Shown one piece after another: positions 41,530-50,617 of a stretch of DNA of 64,000 bases (the stretch's first letter is position 1; each line of letters starts with the position of its first letter). Location: NCBI RefSeq assembly GCF_003946245.1, contig NZ_RHNN01000008.1:1-64000 (forward strand), given 5' to 3'. The stretch comes from Levilactobacillus cerevisiae. GTDB lineage: Bacteria; Bacillota; Bacilli; Lactobacillales; Lactobacillaceae. The notes under the pieces are model-generated. The model was given only the letters and a program-made list of their open reading frames with translations. It made no database searches and was not told where the DNA came from. The position numbers were made by a program, and so were the translations under genes.

Positions 41530-41914
41530 AACTTCACTTCCTTTCGCTTTTGATTCTAGGATAAGTATAAAATAGAAGTGTGTCATTTCTATGTTGTAGT
41601 GGGTTTATTCAAACTTAAAATCTAGAGCGCAAACCGATATTACTGAACACCGCAAGATAATAAAAAAGAACACGAAATTTATCGCCAATATTAGGCATTA
41701 CGCAAGTATATTTATTCAACACAAGCAGAAGAAGACTATAAACTCGATACTAAGTAATCTCATCCTGACAACTAAAGATTGTAAATATAAAATAAATTAA
41801 TTGTTATTTAAAGCATATTATGTATTCACGGCATTCATTTGAACGCCGTGTTTTTTACGGCTCTCTGTCAAATCCTGTTGATAGTCAATTTTACAGTGTT
41901 AGAAGTTTTTTTTA
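41530..41914. other. Noncoding gap between metal cargo and conjugation block
   Basis: About 385 bases, AT-rich. It holds the promoter of the minus-strand small membrane gene and a plus-strand terminator at 41827-41856. A short frame near 41708-41758 (RKYIYSTQAEEDYKLDTK) might be a relic of a resolvase start, but the match is weak. The gap marks the junction between cargo and orf13. Confidence 0.4.
41827..41856 (+). terminator. Orphan plus-strand terminator
   Basis: CACGGC and GCCGTG around a 12-base loop, followed by six T's. No plus-strand gene lies directly upstream, so it is left over from lost cargo or ends a small RNA. On the minus strand it lies 59 bases past the TcpC stop but lacks a U-run there. 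Confidence 0.65.
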
Positions 41915-43189
41915 CTATAAACCAGACTTAATTGTCCAATTTGAGCCGGTCTTTTCTAAAATAAGTGTGTACTGCGAGTATTGGGTCATGGCGGTTTCTA
42001 TATCTAGAAACTTGACAGTAGCGTCAACTTGGATATTGTTACCTTGACGATGAAAAGTCGGATTAACTAGTTCCGCAAAGTGATAGTCTTTATTTAATGG
42101 TTTTGCACCACCATCGACATAATATTTCAGTTCATTGGCGGTGCCGCTTGGATAAAGGGTGAAGAAAGTTGTTAGAAACTTAGTAATGCTATTAGTGGTT
42201 TCAGCATCAATTGAACTGTCCGTTTGAAGCTGCTTTTCTGTTGCTTTAGCTTTAGTTGGGGCTGCCGCAATCGTTGGGTTAGTGACGATCACCATATCAC
42301 CGTCTTTATTTTTCATAACGTTCAATGAGTAGGTGGACTCGATTGCTTTTGCGGCATCTTCTTTTTGACTATTTTTGATTTGTTGATTAACCGTGAATAA
42401 GACTTTGTTGACTTGATTCTTCTTAGCCTCAACTTTCCAAATTCGAATATCAGACACAGTGGAAGTTGTCGGGATATCTGAACGCAAAGCATCGGCATTC
42501 AAGGTTACCAATCCATTTAACATAAATTTACCGAGGTCCTTTTGCCGTGTTTCTAATTTTTCATGGTTAGGTTCCCAAGTATAGTAAACCTTAGCAAAAT
42601 CAGTGACAAAGGCTTCGATCGCATTGGTATCGGTCAACTTTACTTTCACCACTTCACGTTCATGGACCGTGTGTTTATTGATGGCGGTGAAATTCTTGTA
42701 CACGCCAAAACTCACACTAGCGATCAAGATTAACCAGCAGAGCCAAGTAGTTTTTCGCCGGATGCCAACGCGAGGTTGCTTTAACTTGCGGGGCCTTTTT
42801 TCTTTTGCTGGTTTTGGTTGGCGCTTTGGCGGCCGTTGCCGTTTGATTTTTTCACGCGGCCGCTTGGGACGAGCTTTCTTATGTGAAGCGACCTGATGCT
42901 TGGCTGGACGTTCGTTGTATTCATATCGTGAATCGCGTTCAGTTTCTCGATCATAGGGTGGCTGTAGTTCATGTTGTTGCTCAAAGTCGCGGGGTGGGTA
43001 ACGTTCATCGCGATAATCATTCGGTGGGCGGCGATAGTTGCGGTCGTCCCGTTCTTGTATTCGTTGCGGTGGTCGATTTTCATAATCTTCATGATAGCGT
43101 GGTCGTGGTCGTTTCTCATAGCGATGATCACGTGGGTCTTCGTAGTCATCGTAATCATAGTCGTAGTCTTCATAATCCTGACGGGCCAT
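41915..43189 (-). CDS. tcpC: TcpC-family conjugation protein (Tn916 Orf13-like, VirB8-type)
   Basis: 424 aa from ATG 43189 after AAGGAGG. The first ~130 residues are extremely charged (repeated YEDYDYDYDDYED, then Arg/Pro/Lys-rich). A single membrane helix (TTWLCWLILIASVSFGVY, about 160) follows. Two outer NTF2-like domains complete it (AFVTDFAKVYYTWEPN, ITKFLTTFFTLYPSG). This is the VirB8-like scaffold of the mating channel. The long acidic/basic cytosolic tail is larger than in Tn916. Confidence 0.9.
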   Translation of the reverse strand: MARQDYEDYDYDYDDYEDPRDHRYEKRPRPRYHEDYENRPPQRIQERDDRNYRRPPNDYRDERYPPRDFEQQHELQPPYDRETERDSRYEYNERPAKHQVASHKKARPKRPREKIKRQRPPKRQPKPAKEKRPRKLKQPRVGIRRKTTWLCWLILIASVSFGVYKNFTAINKHTVHEREVVKVKLTDTNAIEAFVTDFAKVYYTWEPNHEKLETRQKDLGKFMLNGLVTLNADALRSDIPTTSTVSDIRIWKVEAKKNQVNKVLFTVNQQIKNSQKEDAAKAIESTYSLNVMKNKDGDMVIVTNPTIAAAPTKAKATEKQLQTDSSIDAETTNSITKFLTTFFTLYPSGTANELKYYVDGGAKPLNKDYHFAELVNPTFHRQGNNIQVDATVKFLDIETAMTQYSQYTLILEKTGSNWTIKSGL

Positions 43190-43215
43190 GGATTGTTCCT
43201 CCTTGTGGATCAGAT

Positions 43216-43824
43216 TTACCATTTAAGTTTAGTGGCGAGATTAGCCACACTATTTTGTTGCAAGATGGTAAGGTGATTATTTTTTTGATTGTTGTGGTCG
43301 AGTTCATAGCATTGATAAAATTCGGGGTAGTCGTTGCGAAATCGATCAAATAACTGGCGTAGGCGAACTTGGGTATAGCCGCGATAGTCTAGTTCACTGT
43401 AGATGTCGTATTTGTCATCGCTGGTGAAAAATTCTTCGGCAAGGTGTAATTCGCGATCCAAAATGTATTGGCGGTCGGCTTCACGAAATTTAGTATTGCC
43501 TAACCATTCCTTGACGTTCTGTTCGTGTTCTAAAGCTAAACGGAACTCACGACGTTTACCAAATTCAAATTGTGGTAATTCGGCAACAAAGTAATCAATT
43601 GTTTTGACCAAATCATCAACGTTAGGTTCATGTTGTTCAAAAAACTTGATGCGTTCCCATTCGGCTGAAGCGTGATCGAGTTGTTTGTTACGCAACAGGC
43701 GATTATCGCCGTAGTTCAAATCGATCCGACTTTCCACTAAGGTGTGGTCGATGGCATTGGTCAACAGGTCCATCCAGTGGTCATAGCTAAAACCATCTTC
43801 ATTTAAGCTAGTCAGGGAAATCAC
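43216..43824 (-). CDS. Unknown ICE protein in the transfer operon
   Basis: About 202 aa, entirely soluble, rich in aromatic and charged residues (SYDHWMDLLTNAIDHTLVES, REFRLALEHEQNVKEWLG, FDRFRNDYPEFYQCYELDHN). It looks all-helical. The start is uncertain: TTG 43854 lacks a ribosome site, and GTG 43824 lies over GAGGTG just after the upstream stop (43826). No family recognised. Its place between the hydrolase and TcpC has no standard Tn916 equivalent. Confidence 0.7.
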   Translation of the reverse strand: MISLTSLNEDGFSYDHWMDLLTNAIDHTLVESRIDLNYGDNRLLRNKQLDHASAEWERIKFFEQHEPNVDDLVKTIDYFVAELPQFEFGKRREFRLALEHEQNVKEWLGNTKFREADRQYILDRELHLAEEFFTSDDKYDIYSELDYRGYTQVRLRQLFDRFRNDYPEFYQCYELDHNNQKNNHLTILQQNSVANLATKLKW

Positions 43825-43825
43825 C

Positions 43826-44824
43826 TCATTTCTTGATCCGGCCAGCCCCAACAAGATGGGCTTGCCAGTATGCCGTGTTTAGATTCGCATAACCAAGAGG
43901 ATCGCCAGCATTATACATACGCATATTACCGACATAAATGCCAACGTGGGTAATGTAGTCGGAAGTGGCGTAAGTGCCTTTAAAGAATACTAAGTCACCG
44001 GCCTTGGCGTTTTTGATACTGATATGTTGGGTCACATTATATTGTGCTTGGGCGGTACGCGGGAGCTTAATGCCAGCTTTGGCATAGGCCCAACTGGTTA
44101 GCCCAGAACAATCAAACCCAGTAGTTGGTGTTGAGCCACCAAAAACGTAGGGGGTGCCTTGATATTTAAGCGCTTCGGTCATAATCGCTTTGACCGTTTT
44201 ATCACTGAAATTAGCTACAGTTGGGTTAAGATACTGACTGACTAAACTCACGTAGAACATATTGCCATAAGCGTAGCGCCAGCCTTCATCAGAAACTGGA
44301 TTGGTGTAAGTGACTTTTTTACCACCGGCTTTTTCTTTAGCAAAATCACTGGCTATTTGGAGCGAATATTTCTTGCCATGAGTAGCCACGTAATTAATAA
44401 AGGCGCCACCGAAGTTGTAACTTTGAATAGCGGTATTTAAATCGGTTTTTGTTGCTTTCATGGATTTGATTAAACTAGCAAAATATTTGACGCCTTGTTT
44501 GATCGAAGCGTCCGGCGACAAGCTACCAGGTGCTTGGCCGAGCGATTCACTAGACTGCATCACATCGCTACCTTTACCGCCAGATTCAACTTGCATAATC
44601 GCGAGAATCACCGTTACTTGATCAGGAATACCAAACTCCTTGCAATATTTTTCAACGGTACTTTTGTACTTGAGTACTTCTGCGGAAAGGTTCATCGAGT
44701 CAACCACTAAAGCGGTCGTATCACCACTATCATCGTCATCGGCCGTCATTGCCACTGAAAAGAACAACAAGCTAATGAGTATGATCGGCAAAACGGCTAG
44801 GCCTAACCATTTCTTATTCATCAT
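43826..44824 (-). CDS. CwlT-like lysozyme/NlpC-P60 hydrolase (Tn916 Orf14-like)
   Basis: 332 aa. An N-terminal membrane helix (LAVLPIILISLLFFSVAM) anchors a soluble lysozyme-like domain with the catalytic Glu in IMQVESGGKG. The C-terminal NlpC/P60 domain has Cys in GFDCSGLTSWAYAKAG and His in DYITHVGIYVGNM. This bifunctional wall hydrolase opens peptidoglycan for the mating channel. It overlaps the VirB6-like gene by 11 bases, showing translational coupling. Confidence 0.93.
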   Translation of the reverse strand: MMNKKWLGLAVLPIILISLLFFSVAMTADDDDSGDTTALVVDSMNLSAEVLKYKSTVEKYCKEFGIPDQVTVILAIMQVESGGKGSDVMQSSESLGQAPGSLSPDASIKQGVKYFASLIKSMKATKTDLNTAIQSYNFGGAFINYVATHGKKYSLQIASDFAKEKAGGKKVTYTNPVSDEGWRYAYGNMFYVSLVSQYLNPTVANFSDKTVKAIMTEALKYQGTPYVFGGSTPTTGFDCSGLTSWAYAKAGIKLPRTAQAQYNVTQHISIKNAKAGDLVFFKGTYATSDYITHVGIYVGNMRMYNAGDPLGYANLNTAYWQAHLVGAGRIKK

Positions 44825-46856
44825 GTTTTTGCCTTGGCTTGACCAGCAATTTACGGTGCATGGTTGTTTTATTGACAACGAGATTCAGTGGCTTGTCAGT
44901 TGTCGGTTTGAATTGCCGTTTCTCACCAGTTTTGGGTGCAGTCGTGAATGATTGTTTGGGCCGTGATGTTGGCTTTTCTATTGGTGTTTTAGTATGTGGT
45001 AGTTTAGTGGTACTGGGATCGCGTGGCTTTGGTTGCGTGACTGGAGAAACTGCCGACTTTTTCTTGATCGGATCAGAATTAGACGGTTGCCGTGGATTCT
45101 TTGGCGGATCAACCACTAATTTACGCCGTTGCATTTCTTCCCGACGTTTTTTAGCGGCCAGTTCGCGTTCTGATTGATTGTCTTGACGCTGATTTTTCAA
45201 CCCATTTTTGAAATCACCAATACCTTTTTTAGCCGTTTCTTTACCTTGATGTAACCCATATTTTGTATTGGTTGGCAGATCCTTTAACTGTTCTTTGGTG
45301 TGTTTCGCAGTTGCGGCCATTTTCTTTTTGGTATCTAATGCAGCACCCACTTTTTTACCAGCACGGGTCATCTTGCTAGTGGTGGCATCGCGTTTATTGG
45401 GCTGTGGTCGTTTTGAATTACCTTTACCGGTTGCATCAGTACCAGTTTCAGTCTGCGGCTGTGGACGTGGTTTTAAACCGCGTGCGAGCATACCACCCAT
45501 TGCGGCGTTGCCCATGACCTGCCGGATCAAACGGCTACTACTGCGGCGCAAGCGACTAGCACCAGCTTGGGAGTCAGAACTTTTAAGCTGCATCATGCCC
45601 ATTAAATCGCCGAGCTTCATCCAGATGCCGGCAAAGATGACGATTTGGAGAAAGGCGACCAGAAAGAATGGGGTGGTGGTCGATAGCCCATAGATCATGG
45701 TGGAAAGGCAGAACGTCAATGTTAGGACAATAGTGACGCCAGCACGCATCATGATCGTATTGAATAGCCGCAAAACAGCCGTTTTCATTAAGCCGTTAAA
45801 TCCTGGGATCATGGCTAAGAGACAACTGATCGGTAAGAAAATGGCGTAAATAATAAAGAGGATTTGACTAAATAACATCATCGCTGTGAGAAAGAAGACA
45901 AAAATGGTGATTGCGATATCGAAGATACACACAAAGGTGGTCACACCTAAACGTTGAATCGTTTTGACCGCTGATAGATTGTCGTTTTCTTTATCTTCAA
46001 TTTCAGCCTTGACGATCTCTGTTCGATCTTTACCTTTGTTCTTGAACGGATCAGTTTTGACCAGTTTGTTGACGCGATCCTCGCCAACCTCCTTGAGATT
46101 AGAATCGCCAAACTGTAATAACGTCCACGGCTGTTTGACTTGAATGTTGAATAACGTTTCACGAATCGCATCAACCCCGTTTTTTGAGGTGGACTGTTTA
46201 TTTTGCATGATCATTTTAGAACCAGTGTTTAAAGCTGAGGTACTCATATCGGCGGAAAATTGGTTGATCTTGCCAATATAGTCGGGTGAGTAGGCAATGA
46301 AGCTTGCCGACAGAATAAAAATCACGATAAAATTGGCTACCGCTGAGATGGCTTTGGAGGATTCACGTTTGATCAGGCCAGTATAGGCGACATACACGCC
46401 AAGCACTAATATCAGCAACAAAAGCATACCGGGATAAAAGCCGTCAGCGCTAAAGCCGTTTTTAGAAACCCCGGCGAGTAGTTGCATGTTTTTACCAATG
46501 GCATCGGTGGTATCTTTGATGAAATCTAGTGAGTAAGCTTGTTGAATCAGGTAACCCGTGGCGTAGGAGAGGTAGACGGAGATCAGCCACAGAAAATTGG
46601 TGATAGCATAAATAGCGTACATGACCGACTTGCCAATGCCGTCACCCCAGTTCCATGGCAACCAATCCCATGATGAATCGACGAAATAATCTAGTTGATA
46701 GTTATTGACTGGATATTTGGAAAATTCGTGTTTATTATTGACGGTTTCATCGACTAGGCCTGCTGCGTGGACACTTTGGAGAGAAGTAGCACTCACTAGC
46801 ACCACGACTAGCACAAAGCCGATCAGTAATAAAAGTCGTTTTTTACGTACCGACAT
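44814..46856 (-). CDS. VirB6-like membrane channel protein (Tn916 Orf15-like)
   Basis: 680 aa. Signal-like start (LLLLIGFVLVVVLVSATSLQ), then about seven membrane helices to residue 420 and a long basic tail (residues 430-680, many Lys/Arg/Gln/Pro with KKRREEMQRRK). This is the CD3337/EF1877 family of ICE membrane proteins. It forms the inner channel with VirB4 and TcpC. It ends 11 bases inside the hydrolase gene. Confidence 0.9.
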   Translation of the reverse strand: MSVRKKRLLLLIGFVLVVVLVSATSLQSVHAAGLVDETVNNKHEFSKYPVNNYQLDYFVDSSWDWLPWNWGDGIGKSVMYAIYAITNFLWLISVYLSYATGYLIQQAYSLDFIKDTTDAIGKNMQLLAGVSKNGFSADGFYPGMLLLLILVLGVYVAYTGLIKRESSKAISAVANFIVIFILSASFIAYSPDYIGKINQFSADMSTSALNTGSKMIMQNKQSTSKNGVDAIRETLFNIQVKQPWTLLQFGDSNLKEVGEDRVNKLVKTDPFKNKGKDRTEIVKAEIEDKENDNLSAVKTIQRLGVTTFVCIFDIAITIFVFFLTAMMLFSQILFIIYAIFLPISCLLAMIPGFNGLMKTAVLRLFNTIMMRAGVTIVLTLTFCLSTMIYGLSTTTPFFLVAFLQIVIFAGIWMKLGDLMGMMQLKSSDSQAGASRLRRSSSRLIRQVMGNAAMGGMLARGLKPRPQPQTETGTDATGKGNSKRPQPNKRDATTSKMTRAGKKVGAALDTKKKMAATAKHTKEQLKDLPTNTKYGLHQGKETAKKGIGDFKNGLKNQRQDNQSERELAAKKRREEMQRRKLVVDPPKNPRQPSNSDPIKKKSAVSPVTQPKPRDPSTTKLPHTKTPIEKPTSRPKQSFTTAPKTGEKRQFKPTTDKPLNLVVNKTTMHRKLLVKPRQKHDE

Positions 46857-49310
46857 TTACTCACCTCCAGTTATCTGCGCTGGTGGGCGAGTGTCGAAGG
46901 CCTTGTATAGATGTTCAAAGATATAATCAAAGTGTAGGACACCGACGTGGCCCCAAATATCTTGAAATAAGCATTCACCATTATCCAGTGAACGTAGGCG
47001 GTGTTGATTACTTTCATCTTCGGCATCAAGCCCAAAGAAAGTGAGGGTGTTTTTGATTTCATTAATATCGGTCGAACGAAAGGCAAATTTCATACCGATA
47101 TTATTTTTCATCTTTTCGTCTAGAAGATCATTAGCGTTTTGCGTGACTAGATAAACCCCAGCATTCATTGAACGGCCTTCACGGATCAACTTCATAGAAA
47201 GAGCTTTACCTTGCGCTACATTCAAAAATGCCCAAGCTTCATCGAGATCGACAATTTTAAATTGCGAACGATCGGCATGGATAAAGTCGATGGCGAAAGT
47301 CGAGATGATCATCAACATGGCGACGGATAACATTTCCGCGGTGATGTATTCATCTTGCGTTTTGTCCGCATCAGGCAGGACCAAATCGGCAATTTGAATG
47401 ATATTGATTTTGCGGTCCAAGGCGATCGAACGGCGAGTGGAGCCATCTGAAAAGAGTAAGGCGGCAAAATCATAATCGGTGAACGATTCAATATGATCAG
47501 CGATATTGTTGGCAATCGGGGTCCCTTCGCGGCGCAGTTCAGTGATCACTTTCAATAATCCGGGTTGCGGATCAAGGGTGACGTTGCGAATCGCTTTACG
47601 TAAAGTCGGAAACCGTTCGGCATCACGACTAGAGATTCCCGTTAAAAAGGTGAGTGTATCGACCGCCAGACTTTCAGAATCTTTTGGATTACTGAGAATG
47701 ATATAAGGATCAAGTAAACCGCGATTCGCTTCTTCGCTGGTCAGGTTAACGATGTTAATATCGTCTTGCATGAAGTCTAAATTTTTCGCCCAATCAGTTC
47801 GTTCCGATTTTGGATCAAGTATCAAAGCTTGTGCGCCATAGAGTACGGCGTAGTAAACGAGTAAGTTATTAGAAAATGATTTACCACCGCCAAGTGAACC
47901 AAGGAAAGCGGCCGAAAGAGCATTGGTCACTGTTCCCTTTAAGCCTTGCGCGGCTAAGTCAGGTTTGATGAAAACATTGCGGCCGGTATCCACGTTGTAG
48001 CCCACATAAATTCCTTCGCGTTCTCCTAAAGCTTGAGTAGCACCAAAGCCTAATGAGGCAATGAAATCACTAGTCACGTATTGAATGTAGTCATTCATGT
48101 AGCGCTTTGAAGCGGGCATGAACTCGCTGTGTAGCCCCAGCATATCGCCGAACGGGCGAACCAATTTAATATTCAATGAATCATAGAAATCGAGGACTTG
48201 ATCAGCGCGCTTTTTCATTTCATCGTAGCTTTTTCCACTGACGCGAATGACATAGGAAATTTTGTACATCGCGTCTTTAGTTTGATCAAGCTCAGCCTCC
48301 AAGTCGTCAACGGAATCAAGGGCATCGGCGACACCGCGAGTGGTTTCGTTATTAGATTCATAGGCGTGGTTATCTAAATCTTTCAATTCTTTCTTTTTGT
48401 TACGCACCTTAGTTAGTGCCTTTTTGTTAGTCACAATTTCCACATTCAGTGAGGTATCAATGGGAAAATCGAATTGTTGTTGCTGGAAGTAGAAAATCTC
48501 ACTACCGGGAAAATCTAATTCACCAACAATATCGGATAAGGCCATATAGGTGACATAGGATTCGGTGAAACCGTGGGTGATGATCAAGTAACGCTGCTTT
48601 TGTTCAATCAACGAACGCGTTGGCTTGATCAAGTCATATTTTTTGATTACCGTATCTTGTTCATTTTTTTGTCGTGGCAGGTGGTATTGGTAGTCTTCAT
48701 AATCTTGCCCTGACATACCGTAAAGATGTTCTAACAAGTAACCAAAGTCATCTTTAATCAACGGTCGAATTTTAAACCGGCGACTGACTTTATCGGCAAG
48801 GAAGCGGGCGACTTTACGAAAACGATCAACTTCGCTGTTGTTCATGACCATGAAGTCACCGGTGTATTTTTCATTGAATTCATGAAGAAAATCCTGAATG
48901 CCAAGCATGATATCATGCCAAACGCCTTTAGCGGATAACTCGCGGTCGTTTAACAGCAGTTTAAAACCAATAAAAAAACGATAATCAACTTGATTATCGC
49001 CAATATTGTCGATCAACGCGGCGGCTTGACCGTCAATATGCGTATCGGCAATACTTTTTAAATTTCCTTTGACCGTGGCTTTGGAACGGCGCATCGTGTC
49101 TTTGATACTGGATTCGGTGGCAAGTTGTAAGAGATGCAGTTTACCGTCACGGTTTTGTGAGATCAACTGACGGAAATTTTCGTGGACTTCCGCTTTTTGA
49201 TCAGGTGAGAGAAAAGAGTAATTATAGGGGACGAGTTCGTAATAGGCGAAGCATTCGCCATCACGATTAAACACTAAATTGTCTTCGATATATTTTATGG
49301 GAAACTTCAC
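46857..49310 (-). CDS. VirB4-family conjugation ATPase (Tn916 Orf16-like)
   Basis: 817 aa. Walker A GSLGGGKSFSNNL near residue 472, and Walker B FKIVDLDEAWAFLN near 695. The RxxR-type ending (VYLVTQNANDLLDEKMKNNI) and the N-terminal VirB4 domain match the family. It powers the transfer channel. It abuts the VirB6-like start (46856/46857) and overlaps the TcpE-like gene end by four bases. Confidence 0.95.
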   Translation of the reverse strand: MKFPIKYIEDNLVFNRDGECFAYYELVPYNYSFLSPDQKAEVHENFRQLISQNRDGKLHLLQLATESSIKDTMRRSKATVKGNLKSIADTHIDGQAAALIDNIGDNQVDYRFFIGFKLLLNDRELSAKGVWHDIMLGIQDFLHEFNEKYTGDFMVMNNSEVDRFRKVARFLADKVSRRFKIRPLIKDDFGYLLEHLYGMSGQDYEDYQYHLPRQKNEQDTVIKKYDLIKPTRSLIEQKQRYLIITHGFTESYVTYMALSDIVGELDFPGSEIFYFQQQQFDFPIDTSLNVEIVTNKKALTKVRNKKKELKDLDNHAYESNNETTRGVADALDSVDDLEAELDQTKDAMYKISYVIRVSGKSYDEMKKRADQVLDFYDSLNIKLVRPFGDMLGLHSEFMPASKRYMNDYIQYVTSDFIASLGFGATQALGEREGIYVGYNVDTGRNVFIKPDLAAQGLKGTVTNALSAAFLGSLGGGKSFSNNLLVYYAVLYGAQALILDPKSERTDWAKNLDFMQDDINIVNLTSEEANRGLLDPYIILSNPKDSESLAVDTLTFLTGISSRDAERFPTLRKAIRNVTLDPQPGLLKVITELRREGTPIANNIADHIESFTDYDFAALLFSDGSTRRSIALDRKINIIQIADLVLPDADKTQDEYITAEMLSVAMLMIISTFAIDFIHADRSQFKIVDLDEAWAFLNVAQGKALSMKLIREGRSMNAGVYLVTQNANDLLDEKMKNNIGMKFAFRSTDINEIKNTLTFFGLDAEDESNQHRLRSLDNGECLFQDIWGHVGVLHFDYIFEHLYKAFDTRPPAQITGGE

Positions 49311-49687
49311 TGGTTGAACCTCCTTACGTGGGTGATGTGGTCAAGGGCATGGGCTTTAACGGGTTTGACTGGCCGTCCGGAAAACGTGATCTTCTGGGCG
49401 GTAAAATAAGTGATCACCGAGCGAAGAAAACCTAGTGGCCGTTTGTTATCAAAAGTCTTTTGACTCATGAACCAAGTAATGGCTGCTGGAATACCGAGAT
49501 GTTTTAGGAACGCGCCATCAATAAAACTTAGTGGTGGTACATCGCCCAGCAACATGACCAAAAATAGCGCAACGATGAACCAAGTCATTTGCGTGAACGT
49601 GACGGGGAATGGTAGATTAACATCATTGATCGCGTAGAGCACTTTTTCCACTGACCAAATGCTGGTGTAACTACGAATCTTTTTCAT
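49307..49687 (-). CDS. tcpE: TcpE-family conjugal transfer membrane protein (Tn916 Orf17-like)
   Basis: 126 aa from ATG 49687 after GAAAGGAGG; the longer frame upstream overlaps ardA and lacks a site. Two membrane segments (TQMTWFIVALFLVMLLGDVP and AAITW region), then PLGFLRSVITYFTAQKITFSG, as in TcpE. It is needed for transfer in related systems. Confidence 0.88.
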   Translation of the reverse strand: MKKIRSYTSIWSVEKVLYAINDVNLPFPVTFTQMTWFIVALFLVMLLGDVPPLSFIDGAFLKHLGIPAAITWFMSQKTFDNKRPLGFLRSVITYFTAQKITFSGRPVKPVKAHALDHITHVRRFNQ

Positions 49688-49754
49688 AAGTGACCTCCTT
49701 TCATTGGGGTAAAGAGGACTGATCCATTTGCTAGACCAGTCCCCGGGAAGAATC

Positions 49755-50258
49755 TTAGTTTGCGTATTCATAAATAGCGCTGTTGGTAACCAAGTAATTA
49801 CCTTCAATTTCTATATCGCGACCCAGTGCTTCAAAGTCGAGGTAAGCGATGACTTGATCTGGAAGGTCACCGAAAATTGCACCAGATTCCACAGCATCTT
49901 GAGCTAGCTCGGCCATATCTGAAACACCCTTATAGATAACGATATCCTCAGCGTTTTCAGCTAGTTCTTCAATATCACGGAACCATTCGCCAATCAAGGC
50001 ACTAACGTCAGCACCAAAATCATATTCTTCAAGCCGTTCTAAAGCAGCATACTTACGATTGATCTCGTCTATTGAATCAAAGCGATCAATTTCAAAAGGT
50101 GCTTCGTAATCATGGATCGCGTACTCTTCACTGTCATTTTTCAATTCCAGCTGTTCGGCAATGGCATCAGGGTATAACGGTGGGGTGAACCATTTACCTG
50201 TGGTCTTGCCTTGATTGTAATAACCTAAGTTGACGATAAAAACGCGTACCGTTTCCAT
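49755..50258 (-). CDS. ardA: Antirestriction protein ArdA
   Basis: 167 aa, very acidic. It begins VRVFIVNLGYYNQGKTTGKW and contains YAIHDYEAPFEIDRFDSIDE, as in Tn916 Orf18. ArdA mimics B-form DNA and blocks type I restriction enzymes, protecting the element on entry. It lies within the transfer operon between TcpE and the TcpD-like gene. Confidence 0.95.
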   Translation of the reverse strand: METVRVFIVNLGYYNQGKTTGKWFTPPLYPDAIAEQLELKNDSEEYAIHDYEAPFEIDRFDSIDEINRKYAALERLEEYDFGADVSALIGEWFRDIEELAENAEDIVIYKGVSDMAELAQDAVESGAIFGDLPDQVIAYLDFEALGRDIEIEGNYLVTNSAIYEYAN

Positions 50259-50283
50259 TTAGCTACCTCTTTTCTTGCAGTAA

Positions 50284-50505
50284 TTAGGCACCAACAACAC
50301 GATTGAATAAGTTCAATAGCACATCTTTAACGCCGGCGGTATTAAATACCAGCCCCACAGCGATCAATGCAATGATCAGAAAGCCGATCAGTTTAGAAAA
50401 TTCACGTTTAAAGCCTAAGAAAACACCGATCACGGCAATTGCCATCAGCACTAAAGACTGGGCGTTGCTAGTGAACCAGTTGAAGAGATTTTGTCCGAAG
50501 TTCAT
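50284..50505 (-). CDS. TcpD-like small membrane protein (Tn916 Orf19-like)
   Basis: 73 aa, two membrane segments (SLVLMAIAVIGVFLGF and LIGFLIIALIAVGLVF). The position between ardA and the relaxase region matches Tn916 orf19 and the TcpD family. It is a channel subunit of unknown detail. Confidence 0.82.
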   Translation of the reverse strand: MNFGQNLFNWFTSNAQSLVLMAIAVIGVFLGFKREFSKLIGFLIIALIAVGLVFNTAGVKDVLLNLFNRVVGA

Positions 50506-50617
50506 AGAAGTTCATCCTTTCATTTAGAAAATATAGTCAGATTAAGATTGTTATGAATAACTCCATTATGGATTGCACGTTTTTTGACAGGGTAACGCAC
50601 GACCATTCTTAGATGAT

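Noticed and set aside
41708-41758. Possible resolvase relic (RKYIYSTQAEEDYKLDTK)
   Set aside because: Only a weak resemblance to serine resolvase starts, and too short to support.
42603-43353. Plus-strand frames opposite tcpC
   Set aside because: Complement of its charged low-complexity tail; no ribosome sites or motifs.
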